From: Magnetospirillum sp. XM-1
Lineage (GTDB): Bacteria > Pseudomonadota > Alphaproteobacteria > Rhodospirillales > Magnetospirillaceae
Assembly (NCBI RefSeq): GCF_001511835.1
Contig: NZ_LN997848.1
Span: 1,488,001-1,552,000, forward strand
Direction of reading: 5' to 3'
Length of the DNA stretch: 64,000 nt
Of the stretch, positions 27,210 through 36,223 are shown piece after piece; position 1 is the stretch's first letter; every line of letters begins with the position of its first letter. Made by a program: the position numbers and the translations under genes. The notes below the pieces were generated by a model that did not search any database, was not told the DNA's origin, and saw nothing but the letters and a program-made list of their open reading frames with translations.

Positions 27210-27620
27210 ATGTCCACCTCGATTGCATCCGACGCCCCACTCCGGTCTCCGGTCGCAGACGTGCCGCACACGGCGGCTCATGCTGCGCAGCCCGTGACGG
27301 CCGAGGCCAAGGAAGCGGCGTCCCTTTCCGAGCCCCCCCGGTACACGTCTCCGGTGGTCAAGGTCGATAGCGGAACCGGTCTGGCTCTGCTGGTCGTCCG
27401 CGACGGCGATACGGGCAAGGAAGTCGAGCAGTATCCTTCGCGCCATGTGGTCGAAGAGTACAAGCGCAACATCCCCACGGCGATCGACCAGTCCCAGACT
27501 GCGGTCAAGGCTCAGGCCGCCGAGGATGTGAAGGCTCCGCCCGCCCCCGTGGCTGCCGCCCCCAGTGCTCCGGCCGCTCCCGCGGCGCCGGCTCCGACCG
27601 GCGGCTCGGTCAAGATCTAA
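27210..27620 (+). CDS. FlaG-like protein
   Basis: 136 residues. The middle (about 48-88) reads P-V-V-K-V-D, then L-L-V-V-R-D-G-D-T-G-K-E-V-E-Q-Y-P-S, resembling the FlaG fold (V-x-D-x-x-T-G-E-V-I-R-Q-I-P). The N-terminus is disordered and the last 35 residues are an Ala/Pro-rich tail. FlaG proteins affect filament length or flagellin function. TAGGAGGG precedes the ATG. The nearby flaF supports a flagellar link. Confidence 0.6.
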   Translation: MSTSIASDAPLRSPVADVPHTAAHAAQPVTAEAKEAASLSEPPRYTSPVVKVDSGTGLALLVVRDGDTGKEVEQYPSRHVVEEYKRNIPTAIDQSQTAVKAQAAEDVKAPPAPVAAAPSAPAAPAAPAPTGGSVKI

Positions 27621-27640
27621 GCGGCGGCTTCCGCCGCTTT
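27619..27640 (+). terminator. Terminator after the FlaG-like gene
   Basis: Stem AAGCGGCGG/CCGCCGCTT (27619-27627 with 27631-27639), 3-nt loop, overlapping the stop codon, followed by only one further T. The remaining 210 bp before cobC show nothing else recognisable. Confidence 0.65.
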
Positions 27641-27850
27641 AGGGCAGGGGATCGCGGCCGGTCTCAAGACTTGGGCCGGCCCTGTGGTTCAGAACTTCGT
27701 TGACGGTTCGCCCGCAAGGACGAGCCCGTTTTCGCACGTCTGGATCAGATCTGCCCGGCATTGACGGCAAATCCCGAAATCGAAACCTCAAACTTCCTGG
27801 CCCGCATGCGGGAGGGAGGGCAAACCGGACAGACGCGACCCTGTCGCGGG

Positions 27851-28840
27851 TCAGCCCGCCAGGGCCCGTTCCAGCCGCGCTTCCTCGGCCGGGCTGCCCG
27901 GCAGGCCGAAGCGCAGAATGTCGGCGCGAAAGGCGAAGGCGCGTACCAGGATGCCGGCGCGGCCCAGGCGCTCGTAGACCTCGCCGGCCCGGTCGTGGCG
28001 GGCCAGACGGAACAGGCAGGTGCCGCCCAGCACCTCCAGTCCGGTGCCTTTCAGGATGGCGTCCAGGCGCCCGGCGGCGTCGTTCAGGCGGGTGATGGTG
28101 GCCTCGGTCCAGGCCTGGTCGGCCAGGGCGGCGGCGCCGATGGCAAAAGCCGGGCCCGAGACCGGCCAGGGGCCCAGGTGGTCGGCGAGGCGAGCCGCCA
28201 TCCGTTCCTCGGCCACGGCGAAGCCCAGGCGCAACCCGGCCAGGCCGAAGAACTTGCCGAACGAGCGCAGAACCACCAATCCGGGGCCGACCTTGGCGGT
28301 CAGCGACAACTCGGGGCGTTCGTCGCAGAAGGCCTCGTCGACGATCAGCAGGCCGCCGCGCGCCGCCAGCCGCGCCGCCAGCTCGAGCAGGCGTTGGGGG
28401 GCGATGACGCGGCCGTCGGGATTGTTGGGATTGACCGCCACCACCACGCGGGCCTCGCCGATGTCGTCCAGTCCGGCGACTTCGCGGACGGCGTGGCCGG
28501 CGGCGGTCCAGGCGCGGGCATGCTCGCCATAGGTGGGAGCCAGGATGGCCGCGTCGGTGGTCTCGGTGATGCGGGGCAGGGCCTGGATCAGCGCCTGGCT
28601 GCCGGTTCCCGCCACCACCCGCGCCGTGGCGGGGATTGTCCAGCGGCGGGACGCGGCGTCCAGCAGGGACTGGGCGGCTCCGGAATCAGGCAGCCGCCGC
28701 CAGCACTCGGGGGCCAGGTCGGGAAGGGGATAGGGCCAGGGATTGATGCCGGTGGACAGGTCCAGCCAGCCTGCGGCGGGCTGGCCCCACCGGGCCTGGG
28801 CGGCGGCGACGTCGCCGCCGTGAAGGGGAAGGTGGGTCAG
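27851..28840 (-). CDS. cobC: CobC/CobD-type threonine-phosphate decarboxylase (cobalamin synthesis)
   Basis: About 329 residues, class I/II PLP aminotransferase fold. H-G-G-D-V near the start, W-L-D-L-S-T-G-I-N-P-W-P-Y-P, N-P-N-N-P-D-G, and the PLP-lysine segment [15 protein letters not shown] identify L-threonine-O-3-phosphate decarboxylase, which makes the aminopropanol linker of cobalamin. The conserved N-terminus starts right after the flaF stop, and no ATG, GTG or TTG is available in frame. The best start is a CTG at 28840 overlapping the flaF stop as CTGA. Confidence 0.85.
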   Translation of the reverse strand: MTHLPLHGGDVAAAQARWGQPAAGWLDLSTGINPWPYPLPDLAPECWRRLPDSGAAQSLLDAASRRWTIPATARVVAGTGSQALIQALPRITETTDAAILAPTYGEHARAWTAAGHAVREVAGLDDIGEARVVVAVNPNNPDGRVIAPQRLLELAARLAARGGLLIVDEAFCDERPELSLTAKVGPGLVVLRSFGKFFGLAGLRLGFAVAEERMAARLADHLGPWPVSGPAFAIGAAALADQAWTEATITRLNDAAGRLDAILKGTGLEVLGGTCLFRLARHDRAGEVYERLGRAGILVRAFAFRADILRFGLPGSPAEEARLERALAG

Positions 28841-29181
28841 GCTCGGTTGGCGCTTTCCAGCAGCCCCTCGGAAATCTGGAGGTTGACGTTGACCAGGGTG
28901 GTGATGGTGTTGTCGCTGATCTCGACGCCCTTCTTCAAGGTGGTGTCGGCGACGAAGTCCGACAGGCGCTTCAGGTTGGCCTTGACCGCCTCGGGCAGGC
29001 CGCTGGCCGAATCGGAGACCAGGGTGCGGATGGCCACCCACAGCTGCAGGTTCTGTTCCAGCGCCGCCGCCAGCCGGGCCTTGTCGCCGCGCGACTGGTC
29101 CAGCGTGATGGCCGCCTCGACAAGGCCGAAGGCATCCTGTTCGCCGATCTTGAGCGATTCGAGCTGGATAGGTTGAGACAT
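28837..29181 (-). CDS. flaF: FlaF-like flagellin regulator
   Basis: 114 residues. Helical, with the FlaF pattern: A-L-E-Q-N-L-Q-L-W-V-A-I-R-T-L followed by L-P-E-A-V-K-A-N-L, and a terminal L-V-N-V-N-L-Q-I-S-E-G-L. FlaF is needed for flagellin synthesis in Caulobacter and acts with FlbT. ATG 29181 (GGGGGA upstream) is chosen over starts further up the open frame, because it begins M-S-Q-P-I and has the better ribosome site. It overlaps cobC by 4 bp, an unexpected partner. Confidence 0.72.
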   Translation of the reverse strand: MSQPIQLESLKIGEQDAFGLVEAAITLDQSRGDKARLAAALEQNLQLWVAIRTLVSDSASGLPEAVKANLKRLSDFVADTTLKKGVEISDNTITTLVNVNLQISEGLLESANRA

Positions 29182-29369
29182 GCGCTTATCCCCCGACTTC
29201 CCTTGGCTGCGGCCCATTGCCGCCTCGAAGCTTGCCCGAATCATACGTCAGGCGATGGAATCTTGCCAATTCGTATGTTGATAAACCCTTAAAAGGGCGG
29301 CGCCGCGTTGACGCCCCGCCAGAGGCCCCCTATCCTCAAATGTGTATTCCATCAGGAACGGAGCGGCAG

Positions 29370-31166
29370 TTGAGCGGCGGAAAGCACAAGACGGCGGACC
29401 AGCTCCTGCAGGATGCGGTGAAGCACCACCTTTCCGGCGACCTGGACGGCGCCGGCCGTCTCTACAAGGAATTGCTGAAGCAAAGCCCGCTTCATCCCGA
29501 CGGCTTGCACCTGTCCGGGCTGGTGGCCATGCAGCGGGGCCGGTTCGACGAGGCCGAGCGCCTGATCCGCGCAGCCATCGCGGCCAGCCCCAAGGCGGTC
29601 CCCTATCACGGCAATCTCGGCACCGTGCTGATCAACGCCGGCAAGCCCCAGGAGGCCATGGCCTGCTACCGCCGCGCCGTGGAACTGGACGAATCCTATG
29701 TGGACGGCTGGAACAACATGGCCAGCCTGGCCGCCCAGATGGACGACCACGAGCAGGCGGCCCTGGCCTACAGCACCGTGGTGCGGCTGACCGGCGGCGC
29801 CGATGGCGGCGCGCTGGGCTATCTCGGCCTGGAACTGGCGGTGCTGTGCGACTGGGACAATCTGCCGGTGGTCAAGGAAGCCATCGCCGCCCTGGCGCCG
29901 TGGCGCGGCGGCAAGAGCCTGCCGGCCCCGCCCTTCACCTTGCTGATCCATGATTTCAGTCCGGCCGAGCAGCGCCGCCATGCCGACGAGGCCGCCTCGC
30001 TCATCGAAAGCCGCGTCCAGCCCATGACCCACAAGCCCCGGGCGCGCCGGCCGCGCCTGCGGCTCGGCTATCTGTCCGAGGATTTCCACGACCACGCCAC
30101 CGCCTATCTGCTGGCCGAGGCGCTGGAAAGCCACGACCGCTCGCGCTTCGAGATCTTCGCCTATTCCTACGGCCCCGAGGCCAAGGGCGCGGTGCGCGCC
30201 CGGCTCAAGGACGCCTGCGACCATTGGGTGGAACTGGGCACCTTGTCCGAGGCCGAGGGCGCCAAGCGTATCGCCAAGGACGGCATCGACATCCTGGTGG
30301 ATTTGAAGGGCCATACGGGGCGCGCGCGCACCAGTATCCTGGCCGCCCGCCCGGCGCCGGTCCAGGTGGCGTGGCTGGGCTATCCCGGCACGTTCGGCGG
30401 CACCTGCATGGACTACATCATCGCCGATTCCTTCGTGATCCCGCCCGGCGCCGAGGGCGATTACGCCGAGCAGGTGGTGCGCCTGCCGCTGTGCTACCAG
30501 CCCAACGATTCGCGCCGCCCCCGGGCGCTCGCCCGCGAGCCCAAGGCCAAGTGGGGCTTGCCGGAAGACGCCTTCGTCATCGCGGTGTTCAACAACAGCT
30601 TCAAGATCAACGCCGAGGCCTTCGCGGTGTGGATCAGCGTGCTTCAGGCCCAGCCCGACGCGGTGCTGTGGTTCGTCGAATTCCATCCGGCGGCGACGGC
30701 CAGCCTGCGCAACATGGCCCAGGCCGTGGGCATCGATCCGGCGCGCCTGATCTTCGCGCCGCGTCTGCCCCAGGCCGAGCATCTGGTTCGCCTGTCGGCC
30801 GCCGACCTGTTCCTCGACACCTGGCCGTGCGGCGGCCACACCACGGCCAGCGACGCCCTGTGGGCCGGCGTGCCGCTGGTGGCCTGGGCCGGCCGGACCT
30901 TCGCCTCGCGGGTGGCGGGTTCGCTGCTCAAATCCCTGGGCTTCGACGAGCTGATCACCGATTCGCAAGGCTCCTACCACGCTTTGGCCCAGCATCTGGC
31001 CAAGGAGCGGGTCATCCTGGCCGAGTTGCGCCAGCGCCTGTGGGCGGCGACCCAATCCTCGCCCCTGTTTGACGGCAAGGCTTTCGTCGGCCCGCTGGAG
31101 AAGGCCTTCGACACCATGTGGGAACGGTGGGAAAAGGGCGAAAAGCCCCAGGGCTTCGACGTTTAG
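29370..31166 (+). CDS. TPR-GT41 glycosyltransferase (OGT/SPINDLY-like), copy 1
   Basis: About 598 residues. TPR repeats cover about 5-150 (A-V-K-H-H-L-S-G-D-L-D-G-A, A-M-A-C-Y-R-R-A-V-E-L-D). The GT41 catalytic region starts near 210 (L-R-L-G-Y-L-S-E-D-F-H-D-H-A), with I-D-I-L-V-D-L-K-G-H-T, V-A-W-L-G-Y-P-G-T, and the nucleotide-sugar site G-G-H-T-T-A-S-D-A-L-W-A-G-V-P. Such enzymes put a single sugar (GlcNAc, Fuc or Glc) on Ser/Thr of proteins. TTG 29370 has AGGAACGGAG upstream; ATG 29340 is an alternative without one. It ends tail-to-tail with the sugar operon (4-bp overlap). Confidence 0.9.
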   Translation: MSGGKHKTADQLLQDAVKHHLSGDLDGAGRLYKELLKQSPLHPDGLHLSGLVAMQRGRFDEAERLIRAAIAASPKAVPYHGNLGTVLINAGKPQEAMACYRRAVELDESYVDGWNNMASLAAQMDDHEQAALAYSTVVRLTGGADGGALGYLGLELAVLCDWDNLPVVKEAIAALAPWRGGKSLPAPPFTLLIHDFSPAEQRRHADEAASLIESRVQPMTHKPRARRPRLRLGYLSEDFHDHATAYLLAEALESHDRSRFEIFAYSYGPEAKGAVRARLKDACDHWVELGTLSEAEGAKRIAKDGIDILVDLKGHTGRARTSILAARPAPVQVAWLGYPGTFGGTCMDYIIADSFVIPPGAEGDYAEQVVRLPLCYQPNDSRRPRALAREPKAKWGLPEDAFVIAVFNNSFKINAEAFAVWISVLQAQPDAVLWFVEFHPAATASLRNMAQAVGIDPARLIFAPRLPQAEHLVRLSAADLFLDTWPCGGHTTASDALWAGVPLVAWAGRTFASRVAGSLLKSLGFDELITDSQGSYHALAQHLAKERVILAELRQRLWAATQSSPLFDGKAFVGPLEKAFDTMWERWEKGEKPQGFDV

Positions 31167-32122
31167 ACCGCCAAGGTCCACTTCAGCCGCAGGCTGCGGC
31201 CCGAGGTGAAGCCGCGCTTGAAGAAGGCGATGGAAATTTCCTTGTCGTCGGCATGGCCCTTAGCCGGAATCTCGCCCAGGTCGAAGCGGGCGAGCCCCGC
31301 TTCCTTGGCCCGCAGGATGGTGTTCCACAGCGGCCAGTGGCCCAGCGGCTTGTCGAACTGGTCGCGGTCGTAGACGCCCGAGGCGTAATAGGCGGCGCCG
31401 CCCGCCCACACCACGATGGACCCGGCGGCGAGCGTGCCGTCCTCGAGGAAGCCCAGGGACAGTTCCCCCCGGCCCTGCGTGATCTCTGTCCAGTAGACCT
31501 GCCAGTAATCGTCGCCGCGCCGTTTTCCGCCGGCGATGCGGGCGTGGAAGTCGGGAAACAGGTCGAAGGCCGCCCGGTCGGGATTGGCGGCGTTGACGAA
31601 GGTGAGAGACAGGTTGCGGCTGCCCCAATTGATGAGCGAGCGGTAGCTGTCCCTGATGTCGGCCCGTAAGGCTTCCGCCGGGCGGGCCAGATCGATCATG
31701 GCCGAGGCCAGCACGATCCCTTCCGCGCCTCTGTCCACCAGCAGGGCGGCCAGCGGGTTGCAGGCTTCTTCCGCCGGGCCGCCGATCACCACGCGGGCCA
31801 GTCCGGCGGATCGGGCGCTTTCCGCCAGATGGTCAAGGGCGGTGGCCAAGCCATCCTTGACGTGTCTGGGCTCGGCTTCGGCCTTCCTGGCCAGCACCGC
31901 CGGCAGGCCCCGGAACGACACCTGATCGGGGCCCGTGGCGGCGCGGGCGCGGATTACGGGGCCGGCCGGGCCGACCACCTGGAACGAGATGTCCCGGTGG
32001 GTTGGCGTCACGGTGGGATAAAGGCGGGCGGCGAAGCGCCCCCGCAGCGGGTGGGCGTCCCATTGCGGAAAGCCTTCGCCTTCCGCCGCGGGATCGATGG
32101 GTTCCACCCGGTACTTGGACAT
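31163..32122 (-). CDS. FemAB/GNAT-like acyl- or aminoacyltransferase
   Basis: 319 residues. The C-terminal half has the GNAT/FemAB-type fold seen in polysaccharide and peptidoglycan modification: Y-R-S-L-I-N-W-G-S-R-N, L-A-A-G-S-I-V-V-W-A-G-G-A-A-Y-Y-A-S-G, and a final I-S-I-A-F-F-K-R-G-F. It probably transfers an acyl or aminoacyl group to the amino sugar made by the operon; the substrate is unknown. ATG 32122 overlaps the DegT stop (TGATG). Last gene of the four-gene operon. Confidence 0.7.
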   Translation of the reverse strand: MSKYRVEPIDPAAEGEGFPQWDAHPLRGRFAARLYPTVTPTHRDISFQVVGPAGPVIRARAATGPDQVSFRGLPAVLARKAEAEPRHVKDGLATALDHLAESARSAGLARVVIGGPAEEACNPLAALLVDRGAEGIVLASAMIDLARPAEALRADIRDSYRSLINWGSRNLSLTFVNAANPDRAAFDLFPDFHARIAGGKRRGDDYWQVYWTEITQGRGELSLGFLEDGTLAAGSIVVWAGGAAYYASGVYDRDQFDKPLGHWPLWNTILRAKEAGLARFDLGEIPAKGHADDKEISIAFFKRGFTSGRSLRLKWTLAV

Positions 32123-33441
32123 CACTTGCGCTCCAGCTCGCGCAAGCTGGCCATGTTCTCGGCCACCTTGCAGAAGGCGTCGGCCACGTCGTCCAGGTCG
32201 GCGCGGCTGGCCGGCGGGCGGATCAGTTCGTGGGTGATCACCCGGTTGAAGTGGGCGTCCTCGACGTTGGGGCAGGACCCCGGGGCGTAGTCGGGGGCGC
32301 CGGTGTAGTGCGGGCATTTGAAGGGGCAGCCCACCTCGCCATAGGCCACCTGCTTCTGGTAAAGCGGCTGCAGGTAGAGCGGCCGCACATAGCCTTCGCC
32401 CACCAGCACGCCCTCGCCTTCGCGCAGTTCGGTGGCGGCCAGCTCGGCCTTCAGCGCACGCACGAAGGTGGCGCGTGACAGGTCGGCCGCCTCGGCATCA
32501 TAGGACAGGGCATGCAGGTAGGTGACGTGCTCGACGCCGTCCTGGACCCGGGGCATGGCGAGGAAGGGAATGCCCCGGATGCGGTCCTCCAGGTATTTGA
32601 CGTTGGCCTGGCGGCGCTTGACCAGATCGGGACCTTTGAGCAGCTGGCGCCGGCCGATGGCCGCCTCGATTTCGCCTAGGCGGAAATTGTAGCCGATCAT
32701 GTTGACCAGATCGGTGACGCCCTTCTTCTCGACCACCGCCTCGGCGTGGTTGCGGATCAGCTGCAGCTTCTCGGCCAGGCGGGAATCGTTGGTGGTGACC
32801 ACGCCGCCTTCGCCGGTGTGGATGTGCTTGTGGTAGTTGAGGCTGAACACCCCCATATGGCCCAGCGTGCCCACCGGGCGGCCCTTGTAGGTGGCGAAGG
32901 GGGCCTGGGCGCAATCCTCGATCACGGTGATTCCGTGCTCCTCGGCCAGTTCCATGATCGGGTCCATGTCGGCCACGTTGCCGAAGATGTGGACCACGAT
33001 GATGGCCTTGGTGCGGGGCGTGATCTTGGCGGCGATGGTCTTGGCCGAGAGGCAGTAGCTGTCGGGATCGATGTCGGCGAAGACCGGCACGGCGTTGAAC
33101 ACCAAAGCGGCCACCGCCGAGGCGCTCATGGTGTAGGGCGAGACGATGACCTCGTCGCCCGGCCCGATGCCGGCCGCCCCGGCCGCCGCGTAGAGCCCGC
33201 TGGTGGCCGAGTTGACGCTGACCGCGTGGGCGGCGCAAAAGGCGGTGGCCCATTCGTGCTCGAAGGCCTTGACCTCGGGCCCGCCGAAAAAGTCGTTGTG
33301 CCAGGTGCCGAGGAAACGCGACAGGATGCCGCTTTCCATCACCTTGGCCACGGCGGCGCGGTCATCCTCGCCGATCACCGAATAGGCGGGAAACAGCTTG
33401 GTGCGGACGGGATCGCCGCCCAGCAGGGCCAGGGTGCTCAT
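32122..33441 (-). CDS. DegT/DnrJ/EryC1/StrS family sugar aminotransferase
   Basis: 439 residues. PLP-dependent aminotransferase acting on keto-sugar nucleotides. The PLP lysine lies in F-S-L-N-Y-H-K-H-I-H-T-G-E-G-G, E-D-C-A-Q-A holds the cofactor Asp, and V-N-S-A-T-S-G-L-Y-A is the phosphate-binding turn. It is slightly longer than usual, with a Cys-containing insertion near 385 (C-P-F-K-C-P-H-Y). Overlap of 1 bp with the genes on both sides indicates a tightly coupled operon for an amino sugar. Confidence 0.92.
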   Translation of the reverse strand: MSTLALLGGDPVRTKLFPAYSVIGEDDRAAVAKVMESGILSRFLGTWHNDFFGGPEVKAFEHEWATAFCAAHAVSVNSATSGLYAAAGAAGIGPGDEVIVSPYTMSASAVAALVFNAVPVFADIDPDSYCLSAKTIAAKITPRTKAIIVVHIFGNVADMDPIMELAEEHGITVIEDCAQAPFATYKGRPVGTLGHMGVFSLNYHKHIHTGEGGVVTTNDSRLAEKLQLIRNHAEAVVEKKGVTDLVNMIGYNFRLGEIEAAIGRRQLLKGPDLVKRRQANVKYLEDRIRGIPFLAMPRVQDGVEHVTYLHALSYDAEAADLSRATFVRALKAELAATELREGEGVLVGEGYVRPLYLQPLYQKQVAYGEVGCPFKCPHYTGAPDYAPGSCPNVEDAHFNRVITHELIRPPASRADLDDVADAFCKVAENMASLRELERK

Positions 33442-34430
33442 CAGGTCGTCTCCCACAGGGAAAGAAGGCGGGCGCACAGGGCCTGCGCCGCCAGGGCGGA
33501 ATGGCCGTCGCTGGCCAGGGGAATGCCGCGGTCCAGATGGCCGGCGATGTTGTCCAGGGCGTCGGTCATGGCGCGGCCCAGGCCGCTGTCCTCGGGCCCG
33601 GCGGGGGCCAGGACGCGGTAGCCGGGAAAGCGTGGGCTGTCGGTCACCGGGCGCCGCGTGAGCTGGAAGCCGGAATCCGTGAGGCTGACCCGCCCGCCGG
33701 AAAACAGCAGATCGGCCTCGAACACCGAGAAGGCATGCATGTCGGCCCCCAGCAGGTGGATGGCCGCGCCGTTCGTCGTGGCGACCACCACGTCCAGGGT
33801 GGGGTCGTCGTCGCGGCCGTCCTCCACCTTGCCCAGGGCGGCCCGGGGCGTCAGCTCGCCCAGCAGGAAGGACAGCAGGTCGAGGAAGTGGCTGGCGTTG
33901 TTGAGCAAACCCTTGGTGTACCAGGCGCTGCCCTTCTGGAACGCGCCCCATTGGCCGGCGGCGATTTCGTCCCGCAGGCGGACCATGCCGGGGGCCCAGC
34001 GGCGGAAATAGTTGACCATCAGCGGCTTGCCCGCCGCCTCATAGGCTGCGACGATGGCCGCCGAGCGCGCCAAATCGTCGGTCAGCGGCTTTTCCGCGAA
34101 GACCAGCCGGGCGGGCGACGGCAGCAGGGCCTCGAGAATCTCGGCATGAAACGGGGTGGGCACGCAGACGCTGGCCACGTCGTAGGGCACGTCCACCTCG
34201 GCCAGACTGGCGAAGCCGGCGGGAATGCCCCAGGCCGCCATGAAGGCGGCGCGGCGCTCGGAATCGGGCTCGACGCAGGCGGCTAGCTCGAAGCCGGGGT
34301 GGCGCCGGTAGGCCTTGGCGTGGGTCAGCACCTGATCCGAGGCGGGGTCGGCCTCGTCATAGCCGCCGGCGATGGCGCCGCAGCCGACGATCAGCGCCCG
34401 GATGCGCTCAGACCCAGCGATGCGCGACAT
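33441..34430 (-). CDS. Gfo/Idh/MocA family oxidoreductase
   Basis: 329 residues. N-terminal NAD(P)-binding Rossmann fold with I-V-G-C-G-A-I-A-G-G and the E-K-P-L motif near residue 112 (F-A-E-K-P-L-T-D-D), the family's conserved lysine. It probably oxidises a sugar nucleotide hydroxyl to the ketone used by the neighbouring DegT aminotransferase. The start at 34430 lies 23 bp inside the upstream gene. Confidence 0.9.
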   Translation of the reverse strand: MSRIAGSERIRALIVGCGAIAGGYDEADPASDQVLTHAKAYRRHPGFELAACVEPDSERRAAFMAAWGIPAGFASLAEVDVPYDVASVCVPTPFHAEILEALLPSPARLVFAEKPLTDDLARSAAIVAAYEAAGKPLMVNYFRRWAPGMVRLRDEIAAGQWGAFQKGSAWYTKGLLNNASHFLDLLSFLLGELTPRAALGKVEDGRDDDPTLDVVVATTNGAAIHLLGADMHAFSVFEADLLFSGGRVSLTDSGFQLTRRPVTDSPRFPGYRVLAPAGPEDSGLGRAMTDALDNIAGHLDRGIPLASDGHSALAAQALCARLLSLWETT

Positions 34431-35142
34431 GGTCGTTGATCTTGCGTAAGTCGGGATGGGTTTTGAGCAGGGTCAGCACGTCGCCCAGGGAGAAGCCCGG
34501 CCCCTTGATGGGCAGCAGGGTGCTGAACACGGTGTCGATCAGCTCGTAATCCTGCTTGGTGTCCAGCGTCAGGCGCAGCTCGGGATCGAAGTGCTCGGAG
34601 GGCGCCGGGATGTTCTTCAGGGTGTACAGCTCGGGATGGCGGTAGATGTAGAGGCTGACATGTTCGTGGTCGGTGGGGTCGCTCGTCCGCTGGGCCACGT
34701 CGGCCAGAATCCTGGTGGCGAACACCTGGGTGTCCATGCCGATGGGGTAGGTGCGCTCCAGGATATTGGAAAGGTAGTCCACCCCCGCCGCCTTGTACGC
34801 CTGGACGCATTGCTCGACGATCATGGGATCGATCAGCGGGCAGTCGCCGGTCAGTTCCACGATGAGATCGGCTTCGAAGGCCTGGGCGGCGTCGAGAACG
34901 CGCTTCAACACGTCGTCCTCGGACCCCCGCCAGCAGCCGATGCCCAGTTCGGCGGCCAGGGCCTCGATGGGGTCGTCGGTGGCGTTGACCGTGGTGGCCA
35001 CCACGATGCCGTCGAGCGAGGGAACCATCTTCAGGCGTTCGACCATGCGGGCCAGCATGGGCTTGCCCTGGGCGGGCAGCAGCACCTTGCCCGGCAGGCG
35101 CGACGAGGTCATGCGCGCCTCGATGGTGGCGATGATCTTCAT
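34408..35142 (-). CDS. SpsF/NeuA-like cytidylyltransferase family protein
   Basis: 244 residues. N-terminal E-A-R-M-T-S-S-R-L-P-G-K-V-L is the nucleotide-binding motif of CMP-sugar synthetases and SpsF proteins; E-L-T-G-D-C-P-L-I-D-P carries the metal-binding Asp. It activates or transfers a sugar in surface glycan synthesis. First gene of the operon SpsF-Gfo-DegT-FemAB, which reads toward the convergent GT41 gene. GAGAACATCCGCCC precedes the ATG, with only a modest ribosome site. Confidence 0.85.
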   Translation of the reverse strand: MKIIATIEARMTSSRLPGKVLLPAQGKPMLARMVERLKMVPSLDGIVVATTVNATDDPIEALAAELGIGCWRGSEDDVLKRVLDAAQAFEADLIVELTGDCPLIDPMIVEQCVQAYKAAGVDYLSNILERTYPIGMDTQVFATRILADVAQRTSDPTDHEHVSLYIYRHPELYTLKNIPAPSEHFDPELRLTLDTKQDYELIDTVFSTLLPIKGPGFSLGDVLTLLKTHPDLRKINDHVAHRWV

Positions 35143-35240
35143 GGGCGGATGTTCTCTTCCGTAGGCTGTGGCGAAAAGGGTAGGGCGGCGCCGTTAAGAT
35201 CGGCTTAAGCCAAGGCCCCGCTCCGTGCTAGAAAGCGGCC

Positions 35241-35930
35241 ATGACCCCCGACGAAATCCTTTCCCGCGTGCTCTACAAGGACCAGGACGTCATCGTGCTG
35301 GATAAGCCCGCCGGGCTGGCGGTGCATGCCGGCCCCAACTCGCCCGACCACCTGGAACTCTATCTCGATGCGCTGCGCTTCGGCTGGGCCGAGGTGCCGA
35401 AGCTCGCCCACCGCCTGGACCGCGACACTTCGGGCTGCCTGATTCTGGGACGCCACGCCAAGGCCATCAAGCGCCTGGGCAAGATGTTCGAACAGCGCCG
35501 GGTGGAGAAAGTATACTGGTCGGTCAGTCATGGAACGCCCGACGGCGACAGCGGCACGGTGGACGCCCCGCTGCTGAAAGTGTCGGCACGCGGCCAGGGC
35601 TGGCGCATCAGAGTCGATCCGGCGGGGCAGCCTTCTGTAACCGACTGGTCGGTATTGGGGCGGGGCGACGGCCTTTCCTGGATCGAGTGGCGGCCCAGGA
35701 CCGGCCGCACCCATCAGATCCGCATCCACGCCCAGCATCTGGGCTGCCCGCTGCTGGGCGATGCCTATTACGGTCCCGACCCGGAGACCCAGACGCGGCT
35801 GCATCTGCTGGCCCGCGAGGTGTCGTTTCCGGCGCTCGCACCCAGCAAGGAACCCATCCGGGTGATGGCTCCGCCGCCCGCCCATATGGTCGAGGCGTTG
35901 GGCAAATGCGGGTGGGATCAATCCTCCTGA
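35241..35930 (+). CDS. RluA-family RNA pseudouridine synthase
   Basis: 229 residues. H-R-L-D-R-D-T-S-G at 57-65 contains catalytic Asp60; L-D-K-P-A-G-L-A-V-H-A and R-T-G-R-T-H-Q-I-R-I-H are the other family motifs. No S4 domain, so it is closer to RluA/TruC than RluC/RluD. It isomerises uridine in rRNA or tRNA; the exact site is unknown. The 3' end overlaps the convergent parE by 13 bp. Confidence 0.92.
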   Translation: MTPDEILSRVLYKDQDVIVLDKPAGLAVHAGPNSPDHLELYLDALRFGWAEVPKLAHRLDRDTSGCLILGRHAKAIKRLGKMFEQRRVEKVYWSVSHGTPDGDSGTVDAPLLKVSARGQGWRIRVDPAGQPSVTDWSVLGRGDGLSWIEWRPRTGRTHQIRIHAQHLGCPLLGDAYYGPDPETQTRLHLLAREVSFPALAPSKEPIRVMAPPPAHMVEALGKCGWDQSS

Positions 35931-36223
35931 AGGTCGCTTTCGAAACTGCGCCCGGCATAGGCGATAGCGACCATCTCCACCGTATCGGCGACGACCCGAA
36001 AGGCTATGGTGACGCGGCGCTCGAAGCCGATGGTGCGCAGGCCCGGGACGATGTCGTCGCGGCGGGTGCCGCGCTCGGGGAAGGTCAGCAGGCTCAGGCA
36101 GGCATGTTCGATGCGGTCGAGATAGGCCCCGGCGCGAGCTGGTCCCGAAGTCTCGGCGATAAAGCGGAAGAGTGATGACAGGTCGCTTTCCGCCGTGGCG
36201 CGGAAGACGAGTCTGCGTGTCAC
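35918..36223 (-). CDS. parE: ParE-type toxin (RelE/ParE superfamily)
   Basis: 101 residues. F-R-A-T-A-E-S-D-L near the start and F-E-R-R-V-T-I-A-F-R-V, then I-A-Y-A-G-R-S-F toward the end, are typical of ParE toxins, which poison gyrase or, in the RelE branch, cleave mRNA. It is preceded by its antitoxin with a 4-bp overlap (antitoxin first, the usual type II order). Confidence 0.88.
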   Translation of the reverse strand: MTRRLVFRATAESDLSSLFRFIAETSGPARAGAYLDRIEHACLSLLTFPERGTRRDDIVPGLRTIGFERRVTIAFRVVADTVEMVAIAYAGRSFESDLQED

